Origin: Vicugna pacos
Taxonomy: Eukaryota > Chordata > Mammalia > Artiodactyla > Camelidae
Direction of reading: 5' to 3'
DNA length: 64,000 nt
Assembly (NCBI RefSeq): GCF_048564905.1
Contig: NC_133005.1
Span: 7,009,001-7,073,000 of the forward strand
The notes beneath the pieces are model-generated. The model was given only the letters and a program-made list of their open reading frames with translations, was not told the DNA's origin and ran no database searches. Positions 47,341 through 60,983 of this stretch are shown piece after piece (the first letter of the stretch is position 1; every line of letters begins with the position of its first letter). Position numbers and translations under genes: made by a program.

Positions 47341-50300
47341 TTTTTTTTTCCCATTTCCTATTTATCTTTTATCTAAATTCTTGCCCATGAAATTGCCTTA
47401 AGAAATTTAATTCCTCTTCTAACTTATCAAATAACTAATAATGTCTCATCAAGTTTATTTTTAAATATGAACCCATAGGATGAGTTAAACCCAAACAAAA
47501 ATGACAGCTAATGTTTTATATTTTACTTTTCAAATTATTCTGCACCTGAACACTGTGTTCTGTGTGAATAGTTAGCTATTAAGAGGCCACATACACAGTT
47601 TATATTGAAAAAAAGAAATATTATGATGTAGTTTTTATATTCATTTAATATTTGGTTCATAATCAGAATTCTCATTTAAAAAAAAACAAGGATAACGAAA
47701 TGTGAGTCATAAAAAAACAGTGATTGGATTACTAATTAGATTCATTACCTAGAAAGACTATAATCTACAGTAGTGGTAAAATAACTGTCAATGGCATTTT
47801 TCATCACGTCTAAATTATAAGAATAGATTTGCATAGAGCCAATGGGAAGGCTATTTTTTTTCCTGTTCTTTTATATCCATTTCCACACCTGTTTGTCTTC
47901 CTTTTTGCCTGTAGAGGTTGACCTCTTACCTACTATTCCAAACTGTGCCCTGTCATCTGACTTCTTGTTGGGTAAGTTCAACAAGAACAGGTGGTGGGAA
48001 GACAGGTCAAGAATGTTTTCTTCCCCTAACTCACTCTTTCCTCCCTGACCATGATTTTGGCATTGGCTACAGCTCCCACCAGGCATTCTTTCTTCTACTT
48101 GCAGAAGGTCCTGGAACCTTTAATTGATTCATTTATAAATTTAATTAAGTGCCAACTATGTTCAGGTAGTATGCTAAGTTCTATACAGCTAAGTGAGAAG
48201 AAGAAAGATTATATATATGCATCTGTATATGTATGTATATGCATATATATTATATGTGTATATACATATGTATGCATGTGTATATTTGTATGCATATGTC
48301 TGTGTATTATCTTATTTCCTAAAAGAATTCTTGGATGACCTCCCCCTACCTATAGTGAAAACAATCATACCTAATGCTTTCTTGAAGATTCAACAAAAAA
48401 TACATATTTTTAAATGTACATGCAATTAAACTTTGAAGGCTAAGTTGTACTTCAATCACACTGAAAGCCAACTTGTTTTATTTTTAAACTTCTTAAGTAT
48501 ATTCCAAATTCCTTGATAAAGCAAATAGTTATTTCATAGAGATTAATTTCACCCTAAATTATGTTTCCTAAGTTAAAATATGTGTATTCAGCTTTTCTTT
48601 CAGATTTTAAAGTTCAACCTGTACAAACAGTATATCTTACTAAGCCTTCCCTTAAGCTGTCAGTTAAGGAAATGAGCCTTCAATCGTCTACAGGCTAGAG
48701 CATTTAGTTGTTCACAGATGACTTTTATTGCTTGAGATATATTTTCCTTATTAAATATCACAACATTTATTTTCTATTATCTGGGCAGCATGACAGTATA
48801 TCTGTGAAGTTTAGGCATAATATGAACATGAATGATCTTTTAATTTATAATTTTATTATCTCCAACCAGATAGGTGACAAAATGTTCTTGTGAGACCCAG
48901 ATTCTTCTGATCAGTATCACATACTATAAAGACAGATGGAAAATGAGAAGATCTTATTTACTGAACACAGGACATGTATTATCATAGTTGTGATTAAAAT
49001 TTTATCCCAAAAGTGTACCCAAAGTGGCATGCTACTATGAAATTTGAGGGCAGTTGACCTAAATATGGCAGTAAAGCCCCCTCCTTCATACAATTTTTTT
49101 AAGCTACTATAGCAGATAACATCTGGTTGCATGTAATCTGAATTCATCTGAAATCCCAATGTAAACAAGTTCACCAATAGCAAGGGGCAGTTAAACATTC
49201 CACTGGCTTTAGATAATTGAAACCACATTCTAAAAAATTACCTTCAATTACCGGACTCCAGGAAAGAAGCAGACAGCTCTGGCAAAGTGCCAAAAAGGCG
49301 AAGGAGGGAGGAGTGGGGTGGGGAGAGAGAGAGCAGTCTATTTTCCAGAATACAATGGAAGATCATTAAGTATTCTACTGTATTTGTTAGATAAGATGGT
49401 TAATGTCATGCCCACCCAAAAGATATTTTTAGTGGGAACACAGGATTAGAGCCTAGAAAGCTATTGTCATTTGCTTTCATTTCAAAGTCTTGCTTTCAAG
49501 CAGTAATATCTCTAAAACATCATAAGCAGAAAGGTTTTTTAATGTGATTTAAAAAAAAGTCAAAGAAAAATTTCTCAGTTCTTAATATTCTAAGAAATTT
49601 CTTGTAACTTGCAAGCATGCATGTGAACCATTATTTATAAATATTTAAGTATATACATTTGGTTTTTGAAATTACAAACTAGATGGAGGCCTAAAACTTA
49701 CAACTCTTCTGGGTTATAGCATATGTGGCATTGAGGATATCATAGCTTTCTGATGAAAAGATTATCAAATCATTTCATCTTTTTAAAGTCTTTACATCTA
49801 ATCTCTGGAAATAGTGGAACAAAAGAATTTACTTAAATCCTCTTACATCTTAAAGGCTATATGGGATCAGGAAAAATGTACCACTCCACTTTAGATTAGT
49901 TATATATTGTAATGGTCAACTAGTCAACCCCTATGTCAACCTACTGCATTAGTATATTATCAATGATAATAAGTAGTGATGGTAATTGGAACCAACTGCA
50001 AACACGACTACTACTAGTAATACTAGTAACAATAATAATAATGATGTCACTGAATTTCTGTGCTAGACAACAAAGTCTGCTTGTTTCTAACCAAAATGTC
50101 ATAGCAATATGCATTTAACTAGCTTCTAGGCAGATGCATCACAACACCTAAATTCTACAGATAGAGACTTTATTTACTCTCTGAACAAGATCGTTAAACC
50201 AGTTCTGACACAATGGTGCAAGCTTGTTATAACGAACGTTGCAGATGGGAAATTCATATTTTAAGAAAAGATATCACTTCCAAAAAGTGATCCTAAGACC

Positions 50301-51717
50301 ATCTACCAGAAAGAAATGAGTGGTTTTCTCTACGGCATAGCCTCAAATAAGTTCTAGATGCAAAACAAAAACAAAACAACAAAAACAAAAAAAAACCACA
50401 AACAAACAAACAAAACCCTTGAAATTGTCTGCTGTATTTAACATAGTTCTTACCACAATTTGTAATTATGTGTTCATGGATGTGTTAGTGCCAATCTCTT
50501 TCCCCCGACCCCCACAATATGGCAAAAACATGAATGTACATAGGAGTACCTTCAGGGTCAGAAAGTGCTTGACACCTTAGGAATTCAATACACATCTGTC
50601 GGATGAATGGATGAATGAGTGAATGATTGTTCACGGTTGTAACCGTTTTGATCCAAATGTTCTCAAAGTGTTTATTCATTGTGCACCTGTAGACTTGAAG
50701 CATTAATAAAGGTGGTACAGGCTGGATAACTGAATCCAATTGCAGTCTATGCCCAAACAAGTCCAGACTCTGTTCCACTGTCAACTAAAACCCTTTGCCT
50801 TCCTTTGCCCTTATAACTTTACAGGTCCATCTATCCCCCAAAGCAGTCAGATCTATTTTGAAAGACAACTTAGCTTGCAATCTACATCAAATCCCTGTTT
50901 GAGATAGGCAATGCACAAGTAATAACTTAAATTAAATTGAAGTCTGGTAATAAGGTTAACTGGGTCCGTATCCCAGTCCTTTCTTTTGAGCTGAGAGACA
51001 GAGGGAGCATTGTGTCTTTTTAAGCTGCAGTTTGCTTCTTTGCAAAGTACATAAAATAAATCCCTAAGGTCTGTCTTTCAAGGCAGTCTGACAAAAATTA
51101 AGGCTTAAGTATATTCAGTGCAGAGGTTGAGGACTTCCCCTACTGTATAGTTGGAGTTTACCCAAGAACAGAAATGTCTAGGTTTAATATGTAGCCATTT
51201 TTTAAAAAATGATGCAAAATTGTTGTTAACGGTATCCGTGACTCCCAGTATAAAGGACTTCTTCCGTGTACAGGTGGTGACCAAAAATCTGGGGGATTTT
51301 TTTTTCACTTGATGTTTGTACTGACATCATTCAAGGTTTACAAAGGATTGGGGAAGGTAGAAGGTGTCTGAAGTCATTTCCCTTCGTCAAGTGAAGCAGC
51401 AAGCCCAGTCAGCTGTGTACATGGCAAGAAACTACATGAGCTTGAAGAATTTCACATGGAAACTAAATAAATACAAGAAAAAAAAAAAAGCAGTCTTATA
51501 GAAAGATACAGAATCCTACCCCTTCTTGATTTCTCTTCCTGGCTTTACAGTCCGGCTGCTTTTAGTTATTTCATTCTACCCAGCTTCTACTTCTGTGAGC
51601 AGATGAAACCTTCTTTTGAGTGCCCAGTCAAGAATCCGGGGCAATCTCAAAGGACAGATGTATCGCCACACCCTCCTACCCCACCCCCTGGCTGTGATCT
51701 AAGCAGGGTCCCGGATC
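47341..51717. other. Mostly unassigned, AT-rich sequence
   Basis: It holds a TA/TG-rich tract at 48205-48310, a weak L2-like segment near 48120-48180 and a weak L2 tail near 50560-50640. A 103-codon minus-strand frame (48917-49228) has no recognised domain. No gene is supported. Confidence 0.4.
48205..48310. repeat. TATATG-rich low-complexity tract
   Basis: Irregular TATA, TGTA and TGCATA units. It accounts for the Tyr/Val/Ile/Cys-rich overlapping frames at 48051-48429. Confidence 0.85.
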
Positions 51718-51734
51718 AAAGCATGTGAGCAATA

Positions 51735-51957
51735 CATATATTCATTTCATATTCTTTTTCATCGAGAGTTATTATAAGATACTGAATACAGTTCCCTGTG
51801 CTATACTGAAGAAATTTGTTTTTTTTAATCTATTTTTATATATAGTAGTTAATATCTGCAAATGGACATTATGCTGTACACCAGAAATTGACATATTGTA
51901 ACTGACTATACTTCAATTCTTTTAAAAAAAGGTATAAAAAACATAAAAAATTTTAAA
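51735..51957 (+). mobile_element. Twin-primed L1 3'UTR fragment with 5' inversion
   Basis: The left ~130 bp is the L1 3'UTR in reverse (atattctttttcatcgagag, gataccgaat-like block, gttccctgtgctata). The right ~70 bp is the directly adjoining last part of the same 3'UTR in forward orientation (gacattatgctgtacaccag, aactgactatacttcaatt), followed by an A-rich tail. This inverted/forward arrangement is the mark of twin priming during L1 insertion. The target-site duplication is aaagcatgtgagcaata (51718-51734) and aaagcacgtgagtaata (51958-51974), 15 of 17 identical. Confidence 0.9.
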
Positions 51958-52599
51958 AAAGCACGTGAGTAATAAGTGGCCCTCTTTCTCTATTAATACC
52001 TTTTATGGGGACTCCCCCCAGCTGAAAGCCACTAAGTGGAGTTCCAGAATATCCAAACTACTCTACATATTACAGTCAAGGGACACAGTTCTCAGTTCTC
52101 TTGGCCTTTGCAGAAACAAGGTCCTTATGTAGGGTTTTCTAAGCAAAACATCTCAGGTCCTGGTAGATCTTGTCTCTGAAGGTATCTGAATAAACCAGGC
52201 TGGCACACCTGCAACTGCCAAATAACAACCCTTAGCTTCTTAACTCAAAACGTGTCTCCTTTTGTGGCACTAATCAAGCCATGTCCTTTCTAAAGGTCGA
52301 AATTCAACACTCCTTATTACTTATCCCCCACCCATTACCTCTCAGGCTGATCACATTTCCAAATCCTTTCCATAACGTAGGTAAGCTGGCTCCTCTCTGA
52401 AGCTTAGGATTTATGGAATCAAGGGGAGTCCCAGGCCAATTGGTGGATTCTGGGCAAATGATCATTGTAAATTTTTGCTTCACCTAATCCACAGCTGTTA
52501 CCAAAACTGACCCAAACTGAGGGTCGTGTTGGATCACTGATTTTGGACCAAAATGGCTACAGCTGTAACCACAGTAGATCAAGGTCCCTAGAGACTTTT

Positions 52600-52806
52600 A
52601 TAAAGATTATTAACTATTTTTAATTAAAATTATTAAATTTTATTTATTTTTAATATTTATTTTATAAATAATTTAACACATAATTTTATTATAAATATAA
52701 TTATAAATGTTATTTAATATTTTATTTTAAATTATTGAATTATATTTATTAAATAATTAGTTAATAATCTATTAATAATTGTTAAATTAAAATTTTAAAA
52801 TTATTA
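52600..52806. repeat. AT-only island with inverted-repeat character
   Basis: About 200 bp consists almost only of A and T (TTTATTT, AATTAAAA, TAAATAAT words). It has several overlapping imperfect palindromes; the two ends (attattaac..aattaaaatt and aaattaaaat..attattaat) are partly inverted copies. It looks like a degenerate, hairpin-prone expansion rather than a simple dinucleotide repeat. Confidence 0.8.
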
Positions 52807-54404
52807 ATCAGATCCAAAACAACATCAAAATAACTTTCTCTCACCCAGAATATTTCTCTATTCTTAAAATATTATCAGGCTGATTCACCAATTAATTCAT
52901 TATGAGGCATTATTACATATGATTTCTTCATCCAAAAGAGCAATATTTGAAATAACTGGGATTGTTCCAAATGACTAAATTCTATCTGTTACTATAGGGT
53001 GAAATACTTTTTAAAGGTTGTAATTGAGCCGTACAAACCCATAGCCACATATATCTTGACCCCACTTTGTACATATTATGTATTCACAAATACTTATTGA
53101 TGAATTCAACTGTGTGTTATTTTTATTTTATATGAACTTACCTGTTTCTTTTCCTAATCTGAAGTTTTTATTAATATCTACAAATACATACTTTCATATG
53201 AAAAGTATAGAATTATTTACACTAAATAATTTCAATATTAAACTGTACTTTAAAATGTCCTCAAGAATTCTGGACAGAGATATTTTAAATGAACTTTTTA
53301 AAATAAAACTCATATATAATCCCTTGTATTTCATCAGCTTCCCACCAGAGGAGATTACATTTGAGAATGAACTTTGTCACATAGTTTTCAAGCCAGTGTT
53401 GATGCTGGACTTGTGATCTTTAAAACCAAGCTCCACGCAGAGAAAGAATGGTCAGTGTAAACCCCTACTGATGGACCACTCAGATGTGTCAAATCTCGTT
53501 CTTAGCCTGTAGTGAAATAAATTATATCTTCAGAGGTGAGCATTACACGAGGCGTCAGTGCCACTCAAAGATAACGATTCCACCAGGAGCTTCTGAAGAA
53601 ACCCTTCCTTCCTTCCTTCAGGTTTCACAAAGACAGCTGGTTAAGAGTCAAATTCATCTTTCTGGAGAATTTAAAGCTCTTCTTCTGCAAAACTTTGGTT
53701 TCCTTGCCTCTGTCCCATAAAAACCCAGGGTGGGTGGGTAAGCTTGATATCTGTAAAATCTAACTTGGGATAATATTCATCAAAATCTTCCACATCAACT
53801 TAGATTGTCCCATTTCTCAGCACAAAGAACACAGAAGCTGGTCCCTGAAAACAAGCTGACAAGGTAATTCTCCATCTCTCCCAGCCCCAGGGCTTCACTC
53901 TGAAGACTTCCTCCTCTCTGACCTCGGAATAGCAATGAATTTATTTCAGAAACTTATACTAATGAGATTTTATCCTATGTCTTAAGTCCCGACCATCAAT
54001 GAACCTTATTAAAAGCATCCTGAAGGATTACATAACAGGGTCTCATAGAGAATCTAACACATATTATGCATAAAATAGATATTCAATACATATTTGACAG
54101 GTTAGTGAAACTAGGAAATTGTGTAAAAACTATGACATGTGTCTGCAGAGTAAACTAATTTTCTGTTCTTTTAGACCATAGTCCACAGCATCATCTCCTT
54201 CACAAATACCCATTTCAGAGGCTGGACACAGTCAACAGTAGCTTCTCTACTCAACACATTTTTGGAAATGCCTTCAGATCCTGTAACTTATTCTTCAAAA
54301 CCATTGGAATAGTGTGACAAAGAATTGCACATTGCAGAAACATTTCATTTTTCTGAACAGTCTAGAAGAATTCATAGCCAAGTCCAGTCGAGAAAAAGTA
54401 TGTG

Positions 54405-54620
54405 GATAAGTTGCTGAATACCAATGAGAGCAGTGACAGTGATTATAAGAGTAGGTAACACATTCTGAAAGCTTATTAATTGCCAAGGACTGGATTAGGC
54501 TCTTTACCTTTAATTCTGAAAGAAGCTTCGTGAAGCAAGTTTAATTGTCATCCCATTCTAGAAATGAGAAAGCTGAGGCCCTAGGAGGTTACACAAATTG
54601 CCATAAATCACGTGTTAGAG
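54405..54620 (-). mobile_element. MIR SINE
   Basis: Reversed MIR is seen in order: attgccaaggactggattag, ggctctttacctttaattct, tgtcatcccattctagaaat, gagaaagctgaggccctagg and gttagagctgagactcaaa. Near full length and diverged. Confidence 0.82.
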
Positions 54621-57347
54621 CTGAGACTCAAAAGTACTTGCTTTTAACGGCTAGAAATACTGCTACTCCTAGGGATTAAAAATGAGGGGGGACTATAAAA
54701 GAAAATGAAATTAACTTTCTTTTTCCCCTACAGCTTTCAAATAGGCCATCGGCAGTTCCAAAACGCTTTGGAAATGGCATTTTTTCAGAGGAATAGCATA
54801 TGCAACTGCTTGACGTTAAGGGTACCACACCTTGTCTTCATGCAAGGGTTCTGGGTAAATGTGTCAAAGACTCAGTGCAGCATCTATTATGCCAAATCAT
54901 GTAAAAGCACCAAAGGGTCCTAAGAACTCAGTGCCAAGTCGAAGTTTACATATTTGCAGGGCAAGTAAATGTTTTGCCTTTGAATGAGAATTCGGTTCTG
55001 TGGTCTCCTAAGATCCTGAGGAGGTGATGGGGAGAGGAGTGAGCCTGGAACAACTCAGGCAGGGGCAACTTTGCCAGGATGAAACCTGACGTCCCCCCAG
55101 CTCCTCCCTCAACCCCCAAACTCCCCCATCAGAGCACCTCTACTTTTAGCTGACTTATGTTTATATTTGGGGACTCAGAATAAGATTTTTTTCTTTAATG
55201 TGTTTGCTGTTTCTAAAGGTTTTTCAGAGCCTTTTCATAAACACCTAAAGTGAAGAATCACTTATGAAACAGGTCCTTTTATTTACCTAAACTTTAGCCT
55301 CTTCTGCTAACTTGACTTAAGAGCTCCAGCACTCAGAAAGGCATCTCAGCTATTTGGCTAACGTGTGATTTGAATGTTTTAGAAAGATAAAGTCTATAAT
55401 TAAGAGATTGCCTAACAATGGATCTGCGGGAACTGAAGGTCATTTCCCATAAAAATGTGCAACCCCGGGGAACCTCAGGTGAGCTCTCCCTCGACTCAAC
55501 CCTTGTCCTACACTGGGTCGTTCATTAACTTTAATTAGGGCCATAAAGAGACGCCTAAGGAAAAAGGAAATGCTCATTTGAAGATAACATTGTAGTCACT
55601 CCCTCATTTCTTCCTGAAGTGAAGACCAAGAAAGAGGATTTTTGCTTGACCTTTATTCAAACAAGCAACCAGGAAAGAACAGCCATTCAGACCCGGCCAG
55701 GTGTCCTGTCTTTAATGGCCTAGGAATCACCCAGCATCTGTTTCTATGCCAAATATGAAGTCTGTCTCCACTGAGGACAACTTCCTGGTCAAAAGAAAAT
55801 ACAAAGGTGATTTTCCTTCTTCAGACTAAAACCAAAGGCTGTACAGTATGACCGCTCCCACACACCTTACTAGACGGCTTTTAATACTTGACATTTCTTA
55901 GATTAGAAAGAATCACAATCATTTATCAGCCTAAAAGAAAAAAAAAAAAAAGAAACTGAGATTTCCAACTACCTTCATTAGGTCCCCAGAAAGCTTTTCC
56001 ATCAGCTGGAAGCACTTGTTAATCCATCGTGCCAACAACTGAGCTCTGACAAGTTTCTTTTGGAAGGTGAGCCCTCTATGAGGGACCCTGATGAGCAGTC
56101 CCCTCTGCTGTGACCTAAAAGGCTGGTCAAGTGGATGCAGAGTTTCCGATACACACCTCACCGCTGGAGACAAAGGGAGGCAAAGGGACAGAAGAGACAA
56201 ATGATCACTCCACTAGAAATAACAGAGAGTTATTAGTCAGAGGGAACTTCCTTCCTCTACATGCCAGAAATGAAAACATCTGCAGGGAATTCAAAAGGGC
56301 ATCGTGGAGAAAAATGTCCTTCTAGAGGCAAAGTTCAGGCCCAGTGTTTGCTTTGGCATCCCGAGGTGAAAATGTTCCTGAATTATCTAGGTCGGTAGCT
56401 CAAAGTGCAGTGAGAGAGGGGCCCCGTGCTAGCTGGCCGTCTTTGGAGACATTTGAAATGATGATGGTGTGAGTTCCTAAGATATCTCTCCCAGGTCTGG
56501 AGTATCTGATTCTTACCACCCCTTTCAAGAGTGCCATGATTCATAATATTTCTACATGTTTACTTCGGAATGGCCATGTTAGATAAATTGAAATGTCCCA
56601 TTTTCAAGGTGACCTTCCAACTCCCAGAGACAATGAAAGGACAGCAGAATCCGGAACTGGCATTTCTTTTTTATTCTTATCTGGCCTTTGGTATTGATAC
56701 AGTCTGATCAGTAAACCCAAAGGCTTGGAGGCGAGGAGTGGACCATGGTGAGTAGGGTACATATAAAGAAAATAACTTTGCTCCTTTACTAAATTCATTA
56801 CTCTCAGACTGGGGGCACGCCCCAACCCAGTCTCCAATGCAATGCCCATAAATTTCTTACTTCAGGGCTTCCTACTCATTTTCTTGATGTGTTATTCTCA
56901 AATTGAAGCCATTTTTCTCCTTCCCTTCCCTCTTCCCTACAGTTTGTAGATACAGGAGACCTGCAGTAATTACTTATTATTATTTATTATAGGCCCCCTG
57001 AACAACTTCCCCGCCCTGACCATTTAGCAGTTCCTTTAATCTTGATGTAATGTAACCTGTCCTTTTGCTCATTAAACTGAAGTAGCAGCTGGTTTCAAGT
57101 CACTAAAAAAGGAAAGAAAAATAAAGTGAAAGGAGAACTTTCAAGCCACAGAAGTAACTAAGCAAACCTTCATTATTGGGGATGTTCTTGGCTTTGCCTC
57201 ATAGCCAAAAGGAACTAAAATCTGAGATTCAGTAAACAAACAAACAAAAGGGCAAAACATCAACCAACCAAACAAAAACTTAGACCTTTTTACCACAAAG
57301 TGTTCTACTGCTAGTTTTTTGCTCAAGTCTACCCCAGGGCCCCCCTT

Positions 57348-57495
57348 TTCTTTTTTTAATGTAGTATAGTTGATTTACAATGTTGTGTCAGTTTCTGGTG
57401 TACAGCAAAGTGATTCGGTTATACATATACATTATTTTTCATATTCATTTTTATTATGGGTTATTATAAGCTACTGAATATAGTTCCCTATCTTA
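57348..57495 (-). mobile_element. L1 3'UTR end fragment
   Basis: Reversed artiodactyl L1 3' end with a T-run at the left, then tagttgatttacaatgttgt, ggtgtacagcaaagtgattc and gaatatagttccctatct. No TSD was found. Confidence 0.85.
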
Positions 57496-58673
57496 AAAGA
57501 CCCACTGTATCCTTCTCCCCTCTGAACTCTGGTGTCAACAATACAAGTGAAATTGGATAAAAATGAACTGTTAAGGCAGTTCTAAAACTCAAGTGGGATG
57601 GGAGGGATAATCAAAGTTGAGTTTCCTAAGGAGGACAAAACAATTCAATCACAAAACCTTTAAGAGGAGAGAGCCACCATACTTAGGTAGATATTTTGAG
57701 TTTCCAGTCCTTTTAAGCAGCAGCTGACTTTTGCCCAGGCTCTGTCCTCAATAGCTGGAGGGAATCTACACCCTCAGCCCCCAGTGGAGTCTGGAACCCT
57801 AGGCTGTGCTTTAGCAACCAGCCTGGCTTCCACAAGCCAGAACTACTGGTTCATTCTAATGACCTACATGAACCCTACCTTTCAAAAGTCTTGTCTCTCC
57901 AAGAAGGGTTGCTGCCACCAGAATGCTATTCAGACTTCCAAGATCTCTACTACCTACCATTATTTGAGGCCCTTTATTGTTTGAAATGCACAGACATAAA
58001 TTCCTGTGTGCGCACACACACACACATATGCATATGATTAGAATGACAGTAAGGCTTCTCCAAAGGAATGACCTTTGGGCTGAGATGAAGAAAAAGAAGA
58101 AATGACCAGGGCTGAGGGAGAAGAGCATTCATGTTTCCAAGGGTGTGGCTGGAGCAGGAAGTGAAGGAAGAGCCTACGGACGAGGCTGGCTCACCTCAGC
58201 GAGGACCTTGCAGGCCAAGGTGGGGACGTGGGGACACTTGCTTTTATATTAAGAGCCATGAAAAGTGGGAAACTGCCCAAACGGTTCAGCTAGGGGAAGG
58301 TCACAAACACACTGCACTTTTGTTTTTAGAGAATCCCTCTAGCTACAATCTAGAGGAGAGGGGAGACGAGACCGAGGGGCTGAGAACACTTGCTGGGACA
58401 CCTCTGCTGTAGCCTGGAATGATGGAGAGAAGGTGAGTTAGGCAGAAGGAGAGGCTTAGGAGGTGAAACAGACATGACTTGCTGAAGGCCTGCTTGTGCT
58501 GTGTGAGTGAGAGCGAGAACTAGGAAGGCACCTGGGTTTGCAGCCAGGCTCTAAATTCAGTGCTTTATGCACATCGTCACAGTCAATAAAAACAGCGCCC
58601 ACTTCCTGAGTACCCACTGAGGCACAGGACGGTGCAGCGTCACAAATACAGTCCCTAGAGCAAAAGACCATGA
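57496..58673. other. Unassigned sequence
   Basis: There is a short CA run at 58011-58026. The frames at 57856-58128 and 58131-58412 have no domain. Confidence 0.4.
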
Positions 58674-58865
58674 GGACTTGAATAACTTTAGTAGTTATTT
58701 AACCTCAGCCAATTATATACGCTCTCTTTGCCTCTGTTTCTTCATTTATAAAATGAAAATAATGATCGCGCCATTCAATAGGGTTGTTGGGAGGATTAAA
58801 TATACGTACAAAGTGCTCAGGAAGGCACCTGGAGCATGATAAGCACTCAATAAGCATTATTACCG
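58674..58865 (+). mobile_element. MIR SINE
   Basis: Forward MIR is clear: tttgcctctgtttcttcatt, tataaaatgaaaataatgat, gggttgttgggaggattaaa, then gcacctggagcatgataagc and actcaataagca. Confidence 0.92.
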
Positions 58866-58870
58866 TGGCC

Positions 58871-59050
58871 CAGGCCCAGCTTTCAAATTAGATGTGTCAT
58901 CTCATCCACACAATTGTCCTGAAAAGAAGGTATGATTATTCCCATTTTACAGATGGGGAAGTGAGTCTCTGAGGATTTTAAGAACATTCCAACGCCACTG
59001 AGTTAACTTAGTGACAGAGGCAAAACTGAAATCTGTTTTGTCTAGTCCCA
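58871..59050 (-). mobile_element. MIR SINE
   Basis: Reversed MIR: tcatctcatccacacaattg, tatgattattcccattttac, agatggggaagtgagtctct, agtgacagaggcaaaactga. It lies back to back with the forward MIR at 58674, forming a head-to-tail inverted MIR pair. Confidence 0.85.
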
Positions 59051-60754
59051 AAGTTCATATTTTTCTGTTTTATCAGAATGAGTGGCTTTTCTTTGAAGGG
59101 TTTCCAATGTGAGAACAAAAGATAAAAATGACTACTTCAGTTTCCTCATTAAACAAAATGACTCATGGAACTAGCTGGCCTCCCAGATTGGCATTTGTGA
59201 AAAAAACTTCTGATCAAACATTGACATTTATGTCGAAACACAACTCACATAACTTATCAAAAGCCATTTCTTTTTTCCACGAAGCTTGAAGTGTTGGGGA
59301 GTAGACTTCTCTGAATAAGCAATTTAAAGTATGCTCTTTAAAAATCTGTTAACAAGACATTACTGTTTCTTTTCAGAGAATATTTCTTTTCCTCTTTCTG
59401 TCAACCAATAGTAAAACTGTAATGACTTTTTTGCTGGTTCTTTTATGCCAACTTATATTTCAGCACACAATGAAAGTATACAGCTCACTGGAATCCAATA
59501 TCTGCTCAAATGCACACTATTCTAGATCAATCCCTGAAGAATATTTAGAAATAAGAATTTTACAAATTTTCCTATAGCCTTTGGTTAATGAACATCCTGT
59601 GTTAATGAATTCTGTGTTTAATGAAATAAAATAGCAATGCCACCCTTTGCAATCCAGGGGCAACTTGGGTAGTTTTTAATGCAACCATGGACAGAAAAGA
59701 AATAGTTGGCAGAGCTGCAAAAATCTTCTTCTTTCTCATTTATTCTCAAATATTAACCAGATGGATAAACCATCACAGAACCATGTTTCTGGGTTCTGGA
59801 GGTGAAATGGACCCTGGGGATCACTGAATTCTCACTCCTCCTTTTGTGGGAAAAGCTTAAAGTCCAGAGGCTTTAAATGATCTTTTCAAGGTCACACAGC
59901 CAGATGGTGGCTAATGACCAACAAGTACGTACTGAGCCCAGTGACTGAGAATGGCAAACTGGGAAAGCTAGCAAGGTTAAAGGATGTCATTACACTGGCC
60001 ATTGCCTGTAGACGTAATGACTTGTGACTCTTTAGTGGTTTCTGATAACGCTATAAATACCTGGTGAATTAGTCAACTTAAGAAAAAAAGAGTCTACTTC
60101 TGTGATAGGGAGCTGTGAGGCCACTTCAATAGAAATTTCAAAATACTTATCTTTTAATGCAGAATAATTTAGTGCTGAGTGGAGAGATATTACACATGTC
60201 TTTCCCTCACTTTTGTTTCTGTGGGACATGGGAAAACCTCAACAAAATCAAATATGCTGGCATGTAAACTCTCTCTTAAACAACTATTCTCAGGTTCCTC
60301 TCTACAAAGATGGCAGCAAAGGGAAAAACCAAGGCCGCTGGCTCCTGTGAAGCTCATCACTGGGAGACTTCATCACAAGGTGGAATTCCAGCTGCACGTC
60401 AGTGCACCTCATGTTCTAAGTAAGGAGAACTTGAGACTTAAATATGAACACAGGAAGATGTAAGTTTTGGAGGCTTGCCCCACTTAACAGAAAGCACACT
60501 TGAGGGGTGCACTTTTCTTCCTAAAATGTCATTATATTGGTGCTATTAGAAAATAAAATCAACAGAACACATAGTAAGCTACTAGCCATGCTCCAAACCA
60601 CACGGTTAATCATCTTCTTGTGTTTCCTTACTTTCTCCCTGGATTAGACCTTTCAGTTTTGCTTCTGTGTTGATTCCCCCTCTTCCTCCTGTGAACTCCC
60701 ACCACGATCTTCACTATCACCATCATCATCGTTTTCATATATTGTTGCTTATAT
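59051..60754. other. Mostly unassigned sequence
   Basis: A weak reversed MIR-like segment lies near 59830-59930 (tcaaggtcacacagccagat). The 94-codon frame at 60179-60463 has no recognised domain. No gene is supported. Confidence 0.4.
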
Positions 60755-60900
60755 GGGCCGGGAAAAGGCAAGCACTTTTACACCCATTAACTCCTTTGAT
60801 AAATATCCCATAAGATGGGTATCACAGCACTGACTCCAGCTGAGGAAACTGAGGTACAGAGGATATAGGATTTGCCCAAGGTGACATTCAGGGTAATCAA
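60755..60900 (-). mobile_element. MIR SINE fragment
   Basis: Reversed MIR: aggcaagcacttttacaccc, attaactcctttgataaata, ctgaggaaactgaggtacag and tttgcccaaggtgacattca. Confidence 0.85.
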
Positions 60901-60949
60901 CTATTCCAGTTTGCCCAGTTTGGCCTTCAGATTGCCCCAGATACTAATT

Positions 60950-60983
60950 TGTGTGTATGTGTGTGTGTGTCTGTGTGTGTTGG
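60950..60983. repeat. (TG)n microsatellite
   Basis: An interrupted TG run of about 17 units. Confidence 0.92.

Larger units (their letters stand above)
51975..57347. other. Mostly unassigned sequence
   Basis: It includes an AT-only island at 52600-52806, a MIR at 54405 and a possible L2 tail near 53990-54100. Short frames (for example 53078-53416 and 53484-53720) lack domains. No gene is supported. Confidence 0.4.
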
